Of a stretch of DNA of 64,000 nucleotides, positions 1 to 8,283 are shown piece by piece. The notes below the pieces were generated by a model, which was given only the letters and a program-made list of their open reading frames with translations, had not been told where the DNA came from and did not search any database. The translations under genes were made by a program, and so were the position numbers. How positions within the stretch are numbered: the stretch's first letter is position 1; the number at the start of each line of letters is the position of its first letter. The DNA comes from UBA1369 sp964571725 (GTDB lineage: Bacteria; Patescibacteriota; Gracilibacteria; UBA1369), in assembly GCA_964571725.1 (NCBI GenBank), contig CAZNDB010000003.1:124001-188000 (forward strand), in the 5' to 3' direction.

Positions 1-161
1 ATCACGGTCAGAAAATCAATCGAGGAAAGCGATCCTCCCGGATGTCCGCTTTCAGCTTTTTGCAGCATTTTCAGAATCATCCAGCGACAGTCTTTGGCAA
101 AAATTTTCAAAAAATCCTCCTGTTCTTTTTGGAGTGATTCTCCAATCCTGGGAATTTGCAT
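1..161 (-). CDS. tkt: Transketolase, N-terminal fragment (cut by window edge)
   Basis: Only the first 53 codons are in the window; the gene runs off the left edge. The visible protein has the ESGHPGGS motif at residues 37-44, whose histidine contacts thiamine pyrophosphate in transketolases. The enzyme moves two-carbon units between sugar phosphates in the non-oxidative pentose phosphate pathway. The ATG at 161 lies 3 bases after the pgi stop, so tal, pgi and tkt form one transcription unit. A separate TPP-binding N-terminal subunit, as in split transketolases, cannot be excluded because the rest is not visible. Confidence 0.85.
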   Translation of the reverse strand, partial: MQIPRIGESLQKEQEDFLKIFAKDCRWMILKMLQKAESGHPGGSLSSIDFLTV

Positions 162-164
162 TTT

Positions 165-1463
165 TTACTTGGTTAACATTGCTTTGGTCAATTTTTTGGA
201 CAATTCCACACCCGGCTGGTTATAGGCATCGATCCCGAACAGCTCACCCAAAAAAGCCACGGATGCCTCCAGGGTAACCAGCAATCGCCCCAGATTTTCG
301 GCATCCAGTCGCTCCAGACTGATTTTCGCCAGGGGCCGGTTTTTCTTGAGCAGTGCCACCATAGTTCCCTCCATCTCGGTCAGCAACAACCGGTTGAAAC
401 TGATGTTTTTCAAATAGGAAATTTCTTTGGGCTGCCACTCACGGTCAAAGGGAATTTTCAAATCAACCGCCGGTTTGACAACCTCCAGAAACAAATAAAA
501 TTTATCGTCGGGCCCCTCGTTATAAAGCTGGTTTTGGGAATGCTGATCGGTAGCACCCAGGGCCGAAACAGGAGTAATTCCTACGTTTACGCGATTCCCT
601 TTACGATCGAATTCCTTGCCGATGCTTTCAGCCAAAAGTTGCCTGTACCAGTCGGCCAGCTTCCAGAGTTTCTGGGCATAGGAAAAAAAGACCGTGATGT
701 TTTTCCCTTTTTTATAAAGCAAATATTGAACCACCGCCAAACGAAAAGCATCATTCTTACGCCAATCCGGACTTTGCGCCTGCTTGGCAGCTTTGCGCGC
801 TCCGGCCAGTAATTTTTCGATATCTATCCCGGCCAGCACTGCCGGCAATAATCCCACGGAAGTAAGTATGGAAAACCGGCCTCCGACTTTTTCGGGAACG
901 TCAAAAACCGGCAGAGTGGGATTCGAAACGGCCAATTTCCGCAGCAACCCGCGATGAGGATCCGTGACAAAAACAAAATGCCTCAGCCAGTCCAGTTTTT
1001 TAGCCTCTATCTTTGATTTGAAATACAAAAATTGAGCCAGCGTCTCCGGAGTTCCTCCCGATTTGGTAATCACCAGAAAAAGAGTGTGTTTGAGATCGAC
1101 CGATTGCTCAAATTCCGCAAGTAAAACCGGATCGATGTTATCCAAAACAGTCAGCCTGACAGTTCCGAAAGAAGTCTTCTCAAAAAGCGGCCCCAGCGCG
1201 TTCCGCAAACAAATGGCTCCCAATGCCGAACCGCCGATTCCCAAAACCACCACATCCCGGTAACGATCCTTGGTTTTGAAAACAAAATTTCTGATTGAGT
1301 TCAGCGTGTCCTGATCATCCAAAACCTTTAAAAAATCCTGATCTCGGGACTGTAGGGCTGCAACATAATTGCCCGTGGCTTTTTCATATTTCTTCAACTC
1401 GGATTCTGAAATTCCCTGTGCGGAAGGGATTTTCCCGAGAAGGGTAAAATCAAATTTAACCAT
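165..1463 (-). CDS. pgi: Glucose-6-phosphate isomerase
   Basis: Interconverts glucose-6-phosphate and fructose-6-phosphate. The protein is about 432 aa, the short bacterial form. Visible motifs are the sugar-phosphate-binding LGIGGSALG near residue 75, ITKSGGTPETL near 132, the family signature EKVGGRFS near 191, the LLAESIGKE segment near 278 and the C-terminal PGVELSK. I chose the ATG at 1463, two bases after the tal stop. An in-frame ATG at 1496 would add 11 basic residues and overlap tal by 31 bases. The gene sits between tal and tkt in one operon, which ties glycolysis to the pentose phosphate and phosphoketolase routes. Confidence 0.93.
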   Translation of the reverse strand: MVKFDFTLLGKIPSAQGISESELKKYEKATGNYVAALQSRDQDFLKVLDDQDTLNSIRNFVFKTKDRYRDVVVLGIGGSALGAICLRNALGPLFEKTSFGTVRLTVLDNIDPVLLAEFEQSVDLKHTLFLVITKSGGTPETLAQFLYFKSKIEAKKLDWLRHFVFVTDPHRGLLRKLAVSNPTLPVFDVPEKVGGRFSILTSVGLLPAVLAGIDIEKLLAGARKAAKQAQSPDWRKNDAFRLAVVQYLLYKKGKNITVFFSYAQKLWKLADWYRQLLAESIGKEFDRKGNRVNVGITPVSALGATDQHSQNQLYNEGPDDKFYLFLEVVKPAVDLKIPFDREWQPKEISYLKNISFNRLLLTEMEGTMVALLKKNRPLAKISLERLDAENLGRLLVTLEASVAFLGELFGIDAYNQPGVELSKKLTKAMLTK

Positions 1464-1465
1464 GT

Positions 1466-2119
1466 TTATTTTTGCAAGTTTTTTACTTTTTCCCAATCGG
1501 CCAGAAACGCCGCCAACCCTTTATCGGTTAAGGGATGCTTAAATAGCATTTCCATAACCGCGGGCGGGATCGTGGCAATATCGGCCCCGGCCAACGCCGC
1601 TTTAGTCACGTGTTCCGGATGACGGATCGACGCAGCCAGCACTTTTGCTTCAAAATTATAATTGTCAAAAACCGCCACCATTTCTTCCACCAGCAGCATC
1701 CCGTCTTCTGAAATGTCATCCAGTCTGCCCACAAAAGGGCTGACCAGTTTTGCCCCGGCTTTTGCGGCCAGCAGAGCCTGATTCACGGAAAAAACCAATG
1801 TGACGTTAACGTTCACGCCCTCTTCGGTCAAAACTTTGCAGGCCTTGATCCCGTCAACAGTCATGGGAACTTTTACATAAACGTTTTCCGCCCAGGTCCG
1901 GTATTTTCTGGCTTCAGCCAGCATACCGTCAAAATCTGTAGCAATTACTTCGGAACTGACGGGACCTTTCACAACTTCACAGATTTCCTTAATTCTTTTC
2001 TCCAGAGAAACGCCCTCCTTGGCAATCAGGGAAGGATTGGTAGTGACCCCGTCAACTACACCCAAAGCGGCATATTTTTTAATATCCTCCAAATTGGCGG
2101 TATCCAGAAAAAATAGCAT
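1466..2119 (-). CDS. tal: Transaldolase, TalC/fructose-6-phosphate aldolase subfamily
   Basis: A 217-residue class I aldolase of the small TalC/FSA subfamily. It opens with MLFFLDTANL, has TTNPSL at 26-31 and the Schiff-base lysine K83 in YVKVP. Members either transfer dihydroxyacetone units (transaldolase) or cleave fructose-6-phosphate. The neighbouring pgi and tkt favour transaldolase, but sequence alone does not settle it. It is the first gene of the tal-pgi-tkt unit. The region upstream (2120-2245) is AT-rich and divergent to the response-regulator gene. Confidence 0.92.
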   Translation of the reverse strand: MLFFLDTANLEDIKKYAALGVVDGVTTNPSLIAKEGVSLEKRIKEICEVVKGPVSSEVIATDFDGMLAEARKYRTWAENVYVKVPMTVDGIKACKVLTEEGVNVNVTLVFSVNQALLAAKAGAKLVSPFVGRLDDISEDGMLLVEEMVAVFDNYNFEAKVLAASIRHPEHVTKAALAGADIATIPPAVMEMLFKHPLTDKGLAAFLADWEKVKNLQK

Positions 2120-2260
2120 ATTATAAATGTAAATTTGTTTAAGAGAAGTTTAAGCCAAACAAAAGAAAAAGGAATAGTTTACAGTTGACAAAAACAGCTT
2201 TTTGAGCGAAACTTACGCCTTATTTTAATCTTCCTTTTAAATTAATTGAACCCTATCCCT

Positions 2261-2704
2261 ATGCTGCCAAATGTAATCCAGCCCCCGGAAGAACCGATTG
2301 CACAGGACCGAAATATCCTGCTGATTGATGATGACGCAGCCATACGCAGGGGCATTCGCCGGCTGATGAACAAACATTTTTCCATTGTCTTCGAAGCTGG
2401 TGATCAGGTTTCCGCGCTGCAAGCCATTAACGGGCTGGGAAACGGAGATGTGATTGTTTCAGATCTGGAACTAACTCAAGGCGGTCCCGGAGAAGGTTTG
2501 GATATTGCAGAAATCACCAAGCAAATCCGGCAAGAAAAAGGACTAACTTTCATTCTGGTTAGCGGCGTGGAAAAAATCTCCCCCAAATTCCAAAGAGTTC
2601 AAGATGCCTTGAACTCTGGACTGATCGACGCTTTCCACCAGAAACCCTATGATATCCCTCTGTTATTGGACAGCATCAAAAAGTTGATGCGTCCGCGGCC
2701 TTAA
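2261..2704 (+). CDS. Single-domain response regulator (receiver only)
   Basis: About 147 aa forming one CheY-like receiver domain with no output domain. Counted from a possible TTG start at 2246, it shows the acidic triad DDD at 28-30, phosphoacceptor D73 in VSDLEL, S106 in LVSG and the conserved lysine K133 in HQKPYD. No histidine kinase is nearby, so its partner is unknown. I prefer the ATG at 2261; the TTG at 2246 adds MNPIP. Its stop shares the palindrome TTAA (2701-2704) with the stop of the convergent phosphoketolase gene. Confidence 0.85.
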   Translation: MLPNVIQPPEEPIAQDRNILLIDDDAAIRRGIRRLMNKHFSIVFEAGDQVSALQAINGLGNGDVIVSDLELTQGGPGEGLDIAEITKQIRQEKGLTFILVSGVEKISPKFQRVQDALNSGLIDAFHQKPYDIPLLLDSIKKLMRPRP

Positions 2705-5109
2705 TTATCCCATGTCCAGTGCACAACCTCCGGTAAATCCACGCCGTTTTCTTTGACGTATTTGACGTGCAAATCCAGTTTCTTTTGGTATTTTTTAACC
2801 AGAGCTTTGGCTTTGCGGGCATACTTTTTATTGTTCACTCCAGCCCTCTCCAGAGCCTCAATCACCAAGTGAAAGCGGGAGGTCCCGTTGCGGAATTGCA
2901 TATCAAAAGGAGTGGTTGTTGATCCCTCCTCATTGTAACCGTGTATGGAGAATCTTTCGTCATGGGGATGTCCGAACAACAACTTCTTTACCGTAATGGC
3001 ATAACCGTGGAAATTGAAAATAATTGGTTTGTCTTTGGTGAAATATTTCTCAAATTCACCCAGATTGGACGGTCCCAGATGTCTTTTAGCCGGACCAAAT
3101 CCCTTGGCCGTCATTTCGCTGACGCAGACAAAACGGGTTTTAAATTCCGGAATTTCATGGCGCAAAATATCAACGGCGGCTACCACTTCCTCCACCATGT
3201 AATCGCCCGCCGCGGCCAGCACTACATCCGGATCCTTCGATCCGTCCGGATCAATCCAGTCCCAAACCATCACGCCTTTTTCAAACTGGCGGCGGGCTTC
3301 TTTGACGCTCAGCCATTGCGGCAAATCGGTTTTACCGGACACCACCACGTTTACTTTGTCGCGACTCTTCAGATTTTGCTCCCAGGTCACCATCAGACTG
3401 TTGGCATCGGGCGGGAAATAAACGGAAACCATCTCAGCGTTTTTTTCCAAAGCATTACTGATAAATCCGACGTTCTGATGTGAAAACCCGTTGTGTTCCT
3501 GCCTCCAACAATTGGAAGTAAGCAAATAATTCAGGGCCCCGATCGGCTTGCGCCATTTTATTCTCTTGGCCTGTTTGATGAATTTGCAATGCTGATCCAC
3601 CATGCTGACGTTGATCATCGAAAAAGCTTCGTAAGTGGCAAACATCCCGTGTCTGCCGGTCAAAATATATCCCAGCAGCATACCCAGCAAAGTATGCTCG
3701 GAAAGCATTTCAATCACCCGTCCTTTGGTCACGATACATTCATCCTCTACCTTTACCGGCCAGACATACTCGCGACCGGCTCCCACAAAAAGTTTGCCCA
3801 TTTTATTTGATTCGGTCTCGTCCGGGCAGAAATAACGCAATGCTTTATCCTTCTTTTTATCCATAACAAACACCTCGTTGAACCACTCGGTGGCAATGCG
3901 GGTTGACTGTCCCATCACTTCACCGTGACGGCCTTTGAATTCATATTTTTCCGGTTTGGGCATCGGCAAATCTTTGACCAGATTTCCTCCATAGGCGTGT
4001 TTGCATTTCCCCATCCGTAAATCACCCTGCGGCACGTAAGTCAGGACTTTCGGAAGCGGGCGGCCCTTGCCGTCCACCAGATTCTTGGCATTGTACGATG
4101 ACAGCCAGGCTGATAAAGCTTTGAACTGAATGGGATCACCCTTTGGATCGGCCAGCGGAATACCGTGTGAACGGTAATTGTCTTCAATTTTCTTGTCACC
4201 AATACTTTTCGTACCGGTCCAGCCTTTCATCGAACGGAAAATGATCACCGGCCAGGCGGTCTTGGTCACGCACTTTTCTTCACGCGCTTTTTTCCAGATT
4301 GCTTTGATGTCCCGATAGGCGGCATCCAGATTTTTGGCCATGCACTCGTGCAGATTCTCTTCTTTATCAACCACGAAATAGGGTTTGTAACCATATCCCT
4401 TGAACAGATGTTCCAGTTCCTCGTCACTCATCGTGGAGTAGATCGAAGGGCCGGAAATCTTGTAACCGTTCACATGTATAATCGGCAAAACGGCACCCGA
4501 TTCAGCCGGGTTCAAAAATTTATTGGAATGCCAGGCCGCGGCCAGCGGACCGGATTCGGACTCACCGTCACCCACTACGCACACGGCCAGCAGATCGGGA
4601 TTATCCATCACCGCTCCATAGGCGGTCGCCAGAGAATAACCCAGCTCTCCTCCTTCCAAAATAGAACCCGGTACATCCGGAGTCACGTGACTGGGCAGTT
4701 TGTAAGGCCAGGAAAAACCTTTGATCAGATTTCCCATTCCCTTACCGTCCCGTGAAAATTCCCGATAGTAGTCTCCCATCGTTCCGTCCACAAAATTATT
4801 GGCCAGAATGGCGGGAGCCCCGTGTCCGGGACCGGTGATAAAAAGGGCCTTCTGTTGATAGCGTTTAATCAGGAAATTGGCATGGGCATAAATAAAATTC
4901 AGACCCGGCACAGTTCCCCAGTGTCCCAGTATTCTCTCTTTGATATCCGCTTTGGACAGTGGCCGCTTCAGCAAAAAATTATCCTTCAGATAAAGCGTTG
5001 AAGCACCGATATAATTGGTCAGGGCGTGATAATCCTTGAACCATTGGAGCTGTTCCGCCGTCAGAAATTTTTTGGTGTTTTTTACAGTTTTTGTTTTAGA
5101 CAAAACCAT
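2701..5109 (-). CDS. xfp: Xylulose-5-P/fructose-6-P phosphoketolase
   Basis: An 802-aa TPP enzyme that splits xylulose-5-phosphate (and often fructose-6-phosphate) with phosphate into acetyl phosphate plus an aldose phosphate. Diagnostic segments are GHWGTVPGLNF near 62, GPGHGAP near 93, the phosphoketolase signature LEGGELGYSL at 151-160 and the TPP-binding VVGDGESESG near 178. Length matches the usual 790-830 aa. It is encoded beside tal-pgi-tkt. Acetate kinase at 56914-58098 can turn the acetyl phosphate into ATP. The 3' end overlaps the response-regulator stop by 4 bases. Confidence 0.95.
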   Translation of the reverse strand: MVLSKTKTVKNTKKFLTAEQLQWFKDYHALTNYIGASTLYLKDNFLLKRPLSKADIKERILGHWGTVPGLNFIYAHANFLIKRYQQKALFITGPGHGAPAILANNFVDGTMGDYYREFSRDGKGMGNLIKGFSWPYKLPSHVTPDVPGSILEGGELGYSLATAYGAVMDNPDLLAVCVVGDGESESGPLAAAWHSNKFLNPAESGAVLPIIHVNGYKISGPSIYSTMSDEELEHLFKGYGYKPYFVVDKEENLHECMAKNLDAAYRDIKAIWKKAREEKCVTKTAWPVIIFRSMKGWTGTKSIGDKKIEDNYRSHGIPLADPKGDPIQFKALSAWLSSYNAKNLVDGKGRPLPKVLTYVPQGDLRMGKCKHAYGGNLVKDLPMPKPEKYEFKGRHGEVMGQSTRIATEWFNEVFVMDKKKDKALRYFCPDETESNKMGKLFVGAGREYVWPVKVEDECIVTKGRVIEMLSEHTLLGMLLGYILTGRHGMFATYEAFSMINVSMVDQHCKFIKQAKRIKWRKPIGALNYLLTSNCWRQEHNGFSHQNVGFISNALEKNAEMVSVYFPPDANSLMVTWEQNLKSRDKVNVVVSGKTDLPQWLSVKEARRQFEKGVMVWDWIDPDGSKDPDVVLAAAGDYMVEEVVAAVDILRHEIPEFKTRFVCVSEMTAKGFGPAKRHLGPSNLGEFEKYFTKDKPIIFNFHGYAITVKKLLFGHPHDERFSIHGYNEEGSTTTPFDMQFRNGTSRFHLVIEALERAGVNNKKYARKAKALVKKYQKKLDLHVKYVKENGVDLPEVVHWTWDN

Positions 5110-5127
5110 GCTAAAAATTGTTAAATT

Positions 5128-5156
5128 TTGTTTGAGCAGAGTATATCAGATACAAT
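5128..5156 (+). promoter_or_regulatory. Predicted sigma-70-type promoter of dus
   Basis: TTGTTT (-35) at 5128-5133, a 17-base spacer and TACAAT (-10) at 5151-5156. Transcription should start about 7 bases later, at or next to the dus ATG at 5163, so the mRNA may be leaderless. Confidence 0.5.
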
Positions 5157-5162
5157 TTGTTT

Positions 5163-6251
5163 ATGCATTCCAAATTTTGGCAAAATCTGAGCAAGCCGGT
5201 GATCGGACTGTCCCCCATGGACGGAGTCACTGACGCGGCCTTTCGTTATTTGGTAGCCAAATACGGGAAACCATCCGTGATTTTCACGGAATTTATCAAT
5301 GTTGAAGGACTCGCCCACGGAGCCGTAAAAACCCTGCCGGCCTTTCTGTATGATTCCTCTGAACACCCTATCATCGGACAAATTTACGGCATCACGCCGG
5401 AAAATTTTTATCAGGCTGCTTTCATCGTCGCCGAACTGGGATTCGATGGCATCGACATCAACATGGGCTGTCCTTCCAAGGCGGTTTCCGGTCATGGAGG
5501 CGGCGCGGGACTGATCAAAACACCCAAACTGGCCTGCGACATTTTGCGCACAGCGAAACTCGCCGCTGCAGATTGGGCCGCCGGCAAAACCTTACAGGAA
5601 GCCGGCGTTCATCAGGACCTCCTGCCGTTCATCCGCAAACAACAGAAAGTCCACGGCGGCCCCCCGCCGCGCCGCCTCCTCCCCGTATCCGTAAAAACCC
5701 GCCTGGGTTACGAAAAAGTGATCACCGAATCCTGGATCGAAACTTTGCTTTCCTGTGAACCGGATAATATTACCCTGCACGGCCGCACGCTCCGCGAAAT
5801 GTACACTGGCGAAGCTCATTGGGATGAAATCACCAAAGCCGCCGACATCGTCCATGCTGCCAAATATCCCACCACCATTCTCGGCAACGGTGACGTAAAA
5901 TCCCTGCCCGATGCCCTGGAGAAAATTAAACGGTACCAGGTTGACGGGGCGCTGATCGGGCGAGCCGTATTCGGCGAGCCCTGGATCTTCAGCGACGCCG
6001 CGCCTCCCGGCCTCAACGAAAAATTCCACATCGCTCTGGAACACTGTCTCAAACACGAAGAAATTTTTAGCACTCACCGCGCAGCTAATTCCACTCTCAC
6101 CCCCAGCCAGATCTTCGCCCCCATGAAAAAGCATCTGGGCTGGTACTGCCGCGGCTTCGCGGGCGCCAAGGAATTGCGAATGCAATTAATGTCCTGCGAC
6201 AGTTCCTCCCAGGTTAAAGAAATTTTGAAACACCACCAACTGCCCGGCTAA
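5163..6251 (+). CDS. dus: tRNA-dihydrouridine synthase
   Basis: An FMN enzyme that reduces uridines in tRNA D-loops. The N-terminal LSPMDGVTDAAFR is the family FMN-binding strand, and NMGCPSK contains the catalytic cysteine (C103 from the ATG at 5163). GNGDV and IGRA mark the phosphate-binding end of the TIM barrel. An in-frame TTG at 5157 exists but lies inside the promoter -10 region. The middle carries a GC-rich, proline- and arginine-rich insertion (residues about 140-175). The C-terminal helical domain is present. The last 4 bases overlap the convergent zincin gene. The subfamily (A, B or C) cannot be assigned from the sequence by eye. Confidence 0.92.
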   Translation: MHSKFWQNLSKPVIGLSPMDGVTDAAFRYLVAKYGKPSVIFTEFINVEGLAHGAVKTLPAFLYDSSEHPIIGQIYGITPENFYQAAFIVAELGFDGIDINMGCPSKAVSGHGGGAGLIKTPKLACDILRTAKLAAADWAAGKTLQEAGVHQDLLPFIRKQQKVHGGPPPRRLLPVSVKTRLGYEKVITESWIETLLSCEPDNITLHGRTLREMYTGEAHWDEITKAADIVHAAKYPTTILGNGDVKSLPDALEKIKRYQVDGALIGRAVFGEPWIFSDAAPPGLNEKFHIALEHCLKHEEIFSTHRAANSTLTPSQIFAPMKKHLGWYCRGFAGAKELRMQLMSCDSSSQVKEILKHHQLPG

Positions 6252-6643
6252 CTCCTTGTTCCTTTTCGAAGTTTTCGCCGTAACCGTGCGTCCATATAAA
6301 CCATCTGCTCCTCGTTATAGCCGAAGTAATGGGCGATTTCGTGAAGCAAAACCTGCAAAATCAGATTTTCCAGCTCCTGCAAATCGGCAACCGATGCTAA
6401 AATGGTTTTCTCAAATAAAGTAATTTTTGATGGCTGCACACCACTGAACATATTATATGGTGCAGTTTTTGGTACCCCCTGGAACAATCCCAGTAAAGTT
6501 CGACGGCTGCCACGATAAGGTTCGGGCGGCCACTCCTCCACCAGAATATCCACGTTCTCCAGCTGCTCGCGAAATTCCGCCGGAACTTTTTTTTCAAAAG
6601 CCCGCCGCACCATCAACTCAAATTCCTGACTATCCAATTCCAT
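6248..6643 (-). CDS. Zincin-like metallopeptidase family protein (DUF1025/Zincin_1 type)
   Basis: 131 aa with the zinc-binding HEIAHYFG at 101-108, preceded by LLGLFQGVP and PSKITLF, the arrangement typical of the small Zincin_1 (MMP-like) family. No signal peptide is visible, so it is probably cytoplasmic. Family members are predicted minimal metallopeptidases with no well-established substrate. It faces dus and overlaps its stop by 4 bases; the divergent neighbour is another HExxH protein, YgjP-like. Confidence 0.85.
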   Translation of the reverse strand: MELDSQEFELMVRRAFEKKVPAEFREQLENVDILVEEWPPEPYRGSRRTLLGLFQGVPKTAPYNMFSGVQPSKITLFEKTILASVADLQELENLILQVLLHEIAHYFGYNEEQMVYMDARLRRKLRKGTRS

Positions 6644-6648
6644 AAAGT

Positions 6649-6677
6649 TTGTTCTAATTTCCCTTTGGGATTATATA
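6649..6677 (+). promoter_or_regulatory. Predicted promoter of the YgjP-like gene
   Basis: TTGTTC at 6649-6654, a 17-base spacer and TATATA at 6672-6677; a second candidate -10, TATGAT, lies at 6676-6681. It sits in the 55-base divergent gap before the ATG at 6699. Confidence 0.4.
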
Positions 6678-6698
6678 TGATACCTGAAACAACACCAC

Positions 6699-7196
6699 AT
6701 GGAAAAAATCATTTATCATGGCAAGCCCCTGCCTCTGATCATCGATTTCCACGCCCTGAAAAAATCCCGGCTGGAAATAAAGGATAACCACGCCCTGGCC
6801 ACGCTCTGTTATGACCTCAGTACCAAACAACAGTTGAATCAGCTACGAATCATGACCGAAACGCTCTACCGCCGTTCCACCAAAAACATTACCGAAGAAA
6901 CCCTGCTGCTTTTGCAAAATTTCGCCCCCCGGCCGCTCAAGGACATCCGCTATAAAAAAATGCGCAGCCGCTGGGGGTCAGCTTCCTCAAAAAACAACCT
7001 TAATTTCAATATCGACCTGGCCAAGCTGCCGCTGGAAATCCAGCAATACATCGTTATCCACGAATATTGCCACCTGTTCGAGATGAATCATTCGGCCAAA
7101 TTCTGGGACAAAGTCGAAAAGTTCGATCCCAGCTACCGCGACCACCGCCGTCAGTTAAGATTACTGGAAAAATCCTGGATCCGCACGCAGCGTTAG
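6699..7196 (+). CDS. YgjP-like (DUF45) metallopeptidase domain protein
   Basis: 165 aa with the complete YgjP signature: RYKKMRSRWGSASS (84-97), then IVIHEYCHLFEMNHS (119-132) with the HExxH zinc ligands at 121 and 125 and a third histidine at 131. Proteins of this family are cytoplasmic, often linked to restriction-modification loci or DNA/protein repair, and poorly characterised. Here it is a single gene between the zincin gene and tRNA-Gly, so the context gives no specific partner. Confidence 0.88.
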   Translation: MEKIIYHGKPLPLIIDFHALKKSRLEIKDNHALATLCYDLSTKQQLNQLRIMTETLYRRSTKNITEETLLLLQNFAPRPLKDIRYKKMRSRWGSASSKNNLNFNIDLAKLPLEIQQYIVIHEYCHLFEMNHSAKFWDKVEKFDPSYRDHRRQLRLLEKSWIRTQR

Positions 7197-7255
7197 CGAA
7201 ATACGCTTCCCCTTTGCTTCCCTGATCTTTTCTGAAAGTTCCAGTCCATATTGAA

Positions 7256-7283
7256 TTGCCGTTTTTAAAATTTTCTGTAAAAT
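7256..7283 (+). promoter_or_regulatory. Predicted promoter of tRNA-Gly
   Basis: TTGCCG at 7256-7261, a 16-base spacer and TAAAAT at 7278-7283, about 38 bases before the tRNA. A perfect 12-base palindrome, CTGCGCGCGCAG (7296-7307), lies between the promoter and the tRNA. Confidence 0.4.
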
Positions 7284-7320
7284 CGACTCGAAAGTCTGCG
7301 CGCGCAGCCCCTTCATGTCC

Positions 7321-7394
7321 GCGGTATTGGTTCAATGGTAGAACGCGACCTTCCCAAGGTTGAGACACGGGTTCGATTCCCGTATACCGCTCCA
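7321..7394 (+). tRNA. tRNA-Gly (anticodon CCC), CCA encoded
   Basis: A full cloverleaf can be folded by hand. The acceptor stem is GCGGTAT/ATACCGC (7321-7327 with 7384-7390). The D arm is GTTC/GAAC. The anticodon stem CGACC/GGTTG encloses the loop TTCCCAA, giving anticodon CCC for GGG codons. The T arm is ACGGG/CCCGT with loop TTCGATT. The discriminator base is T at 7391, followed by a genomically encoded CCA. It marks the left edge of the AT-rich island. Confidence 0.97.
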
Positions 7395-7423
7395 TAAAAT
7401 CGGCCACTGATATTTTACCTGCA

Positions 7424-7452
7424 AAGACATCCTGGTTCTTCTTTTTTATGAT
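7424..7452 (+). promoter_or_regulatory. Weak predicted promoter of the island methyltransferase
   Basis: AAGACA at 7424-7429, a 17-base spacer and TATGAT at 7447-7452. If used, transcription starts near 7459, which favours the methyltransferase start at 7490 over 7448. Confidence 0.25.
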
Positions 7453-7489
7453 ATTATTTGTTACAAGCAATACCATTTCTAATAACAGT

Positions 7490-8281
7490 ATGACCAAAGA
7501 TTGCAATGTATTTCAGCATTATTGGTTCAATCCAGGTTTGGCAGCTCTAAGAAGCGTTGAAGCACAAATCTTAAATTCAAAAATCACTCAGCTGCATTTA
7601 CAATCCTCAACCTGTGCGCTGGATATTGGAGTCGGTAATGGATATTTTAGTAACCTGTTGGATGTCCATTTCAAACTTGGAATTGATTTGCTGCCGGAGC
7701 AGCTTGAAGAAGCAAAAAAATTCAACCAGCACGATGAGTTACAAAAGTTTGACATTTCACAAAAAATCTCCTCAGGCAATCCAATTAAAGCTGATCTGAT
7801 CATCTCCAATTCTGTGCTTGAACACACCTCGGACCCAAACGCCGCTATCCAGAATATTGCGAAATTTTTAATTAAAGGTGGTTACGCACTGATTACAATC
7901 CCTCTGGAATCTTCCATTAAATGTGTTAATCCAGGTCCCAAACAAGAATACAGCCGGGTAATGAAAATATTTCTGGGCCATAAAAATATGTATAACAAAC
8001 AAAAATGGGAAAGACTGTTTCTCAAACACGGTCTTAACATAGTTGAATCAAAATACTACTTATTCAGTGAGTTTGCCGGATACATGAAGGCCTTTTCTCC
8101 ATTTAAAACAATCCTGAACGAACGAGTCAGATCTGAAGTTAAATTACATGATCATTTCATCAGCGAGTTTGCTTCCCACCAAAAAGAATTGTTTGTCCCA
8201 GTAATGAAAAGAGAATTGGATCTGTTTAGAGACAATTCGGCAAATATTGGTGATTGTTTATTTCTGGTTCTGAGAAAATGA
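7490..8281 (+). CDS. Class I SAM-dependent methyltransferase
   Basis: About 263 aa (277 from the upstream ATG at 7448). Motif I, LDIGVGNGYF, lies at about 44-53, an acidic strand end (GID) follows, and SNSVLEHTSDP near 106 matches the motif IV/post-I region of Methyltransf_11-type small-molecule or sugar methyltransferases. The C-terminal half is not recognisable and may set the substrate. The gene lies just after tRNA-Gly and faces an eight-gene minus-strand operon that contains its own SAM synthetase, so a role in that pathway is plausible but unproven. Base composition is AT-rich, like the rest of the island. The stop is TGA. Confidence 0.8.
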   Translation: MTKDCNVFQHYWFNPGLAALRSVEAQILNSKITQLHLQSSTCALDIGVGNGYFSNLLDVHFKLGIDLLPEQLEEAKKFNQHDELQKFDISQKISSGNPIKADLIISNSVLEHTSDPNAAIQNIAKFLIKGGYALITIPLESSIKCVNPGPKQEYSRVMKIFLGHKNMYNKQKWERLFLKHGLNIVESKYYLFSEFAGYMKAFSPFKTILNERVRSEVKLHDHFISEFASHQKELFVPVMKRELDLFRDNSANIGDCLFLVLRK

Positions 8282-8283
8282 AA

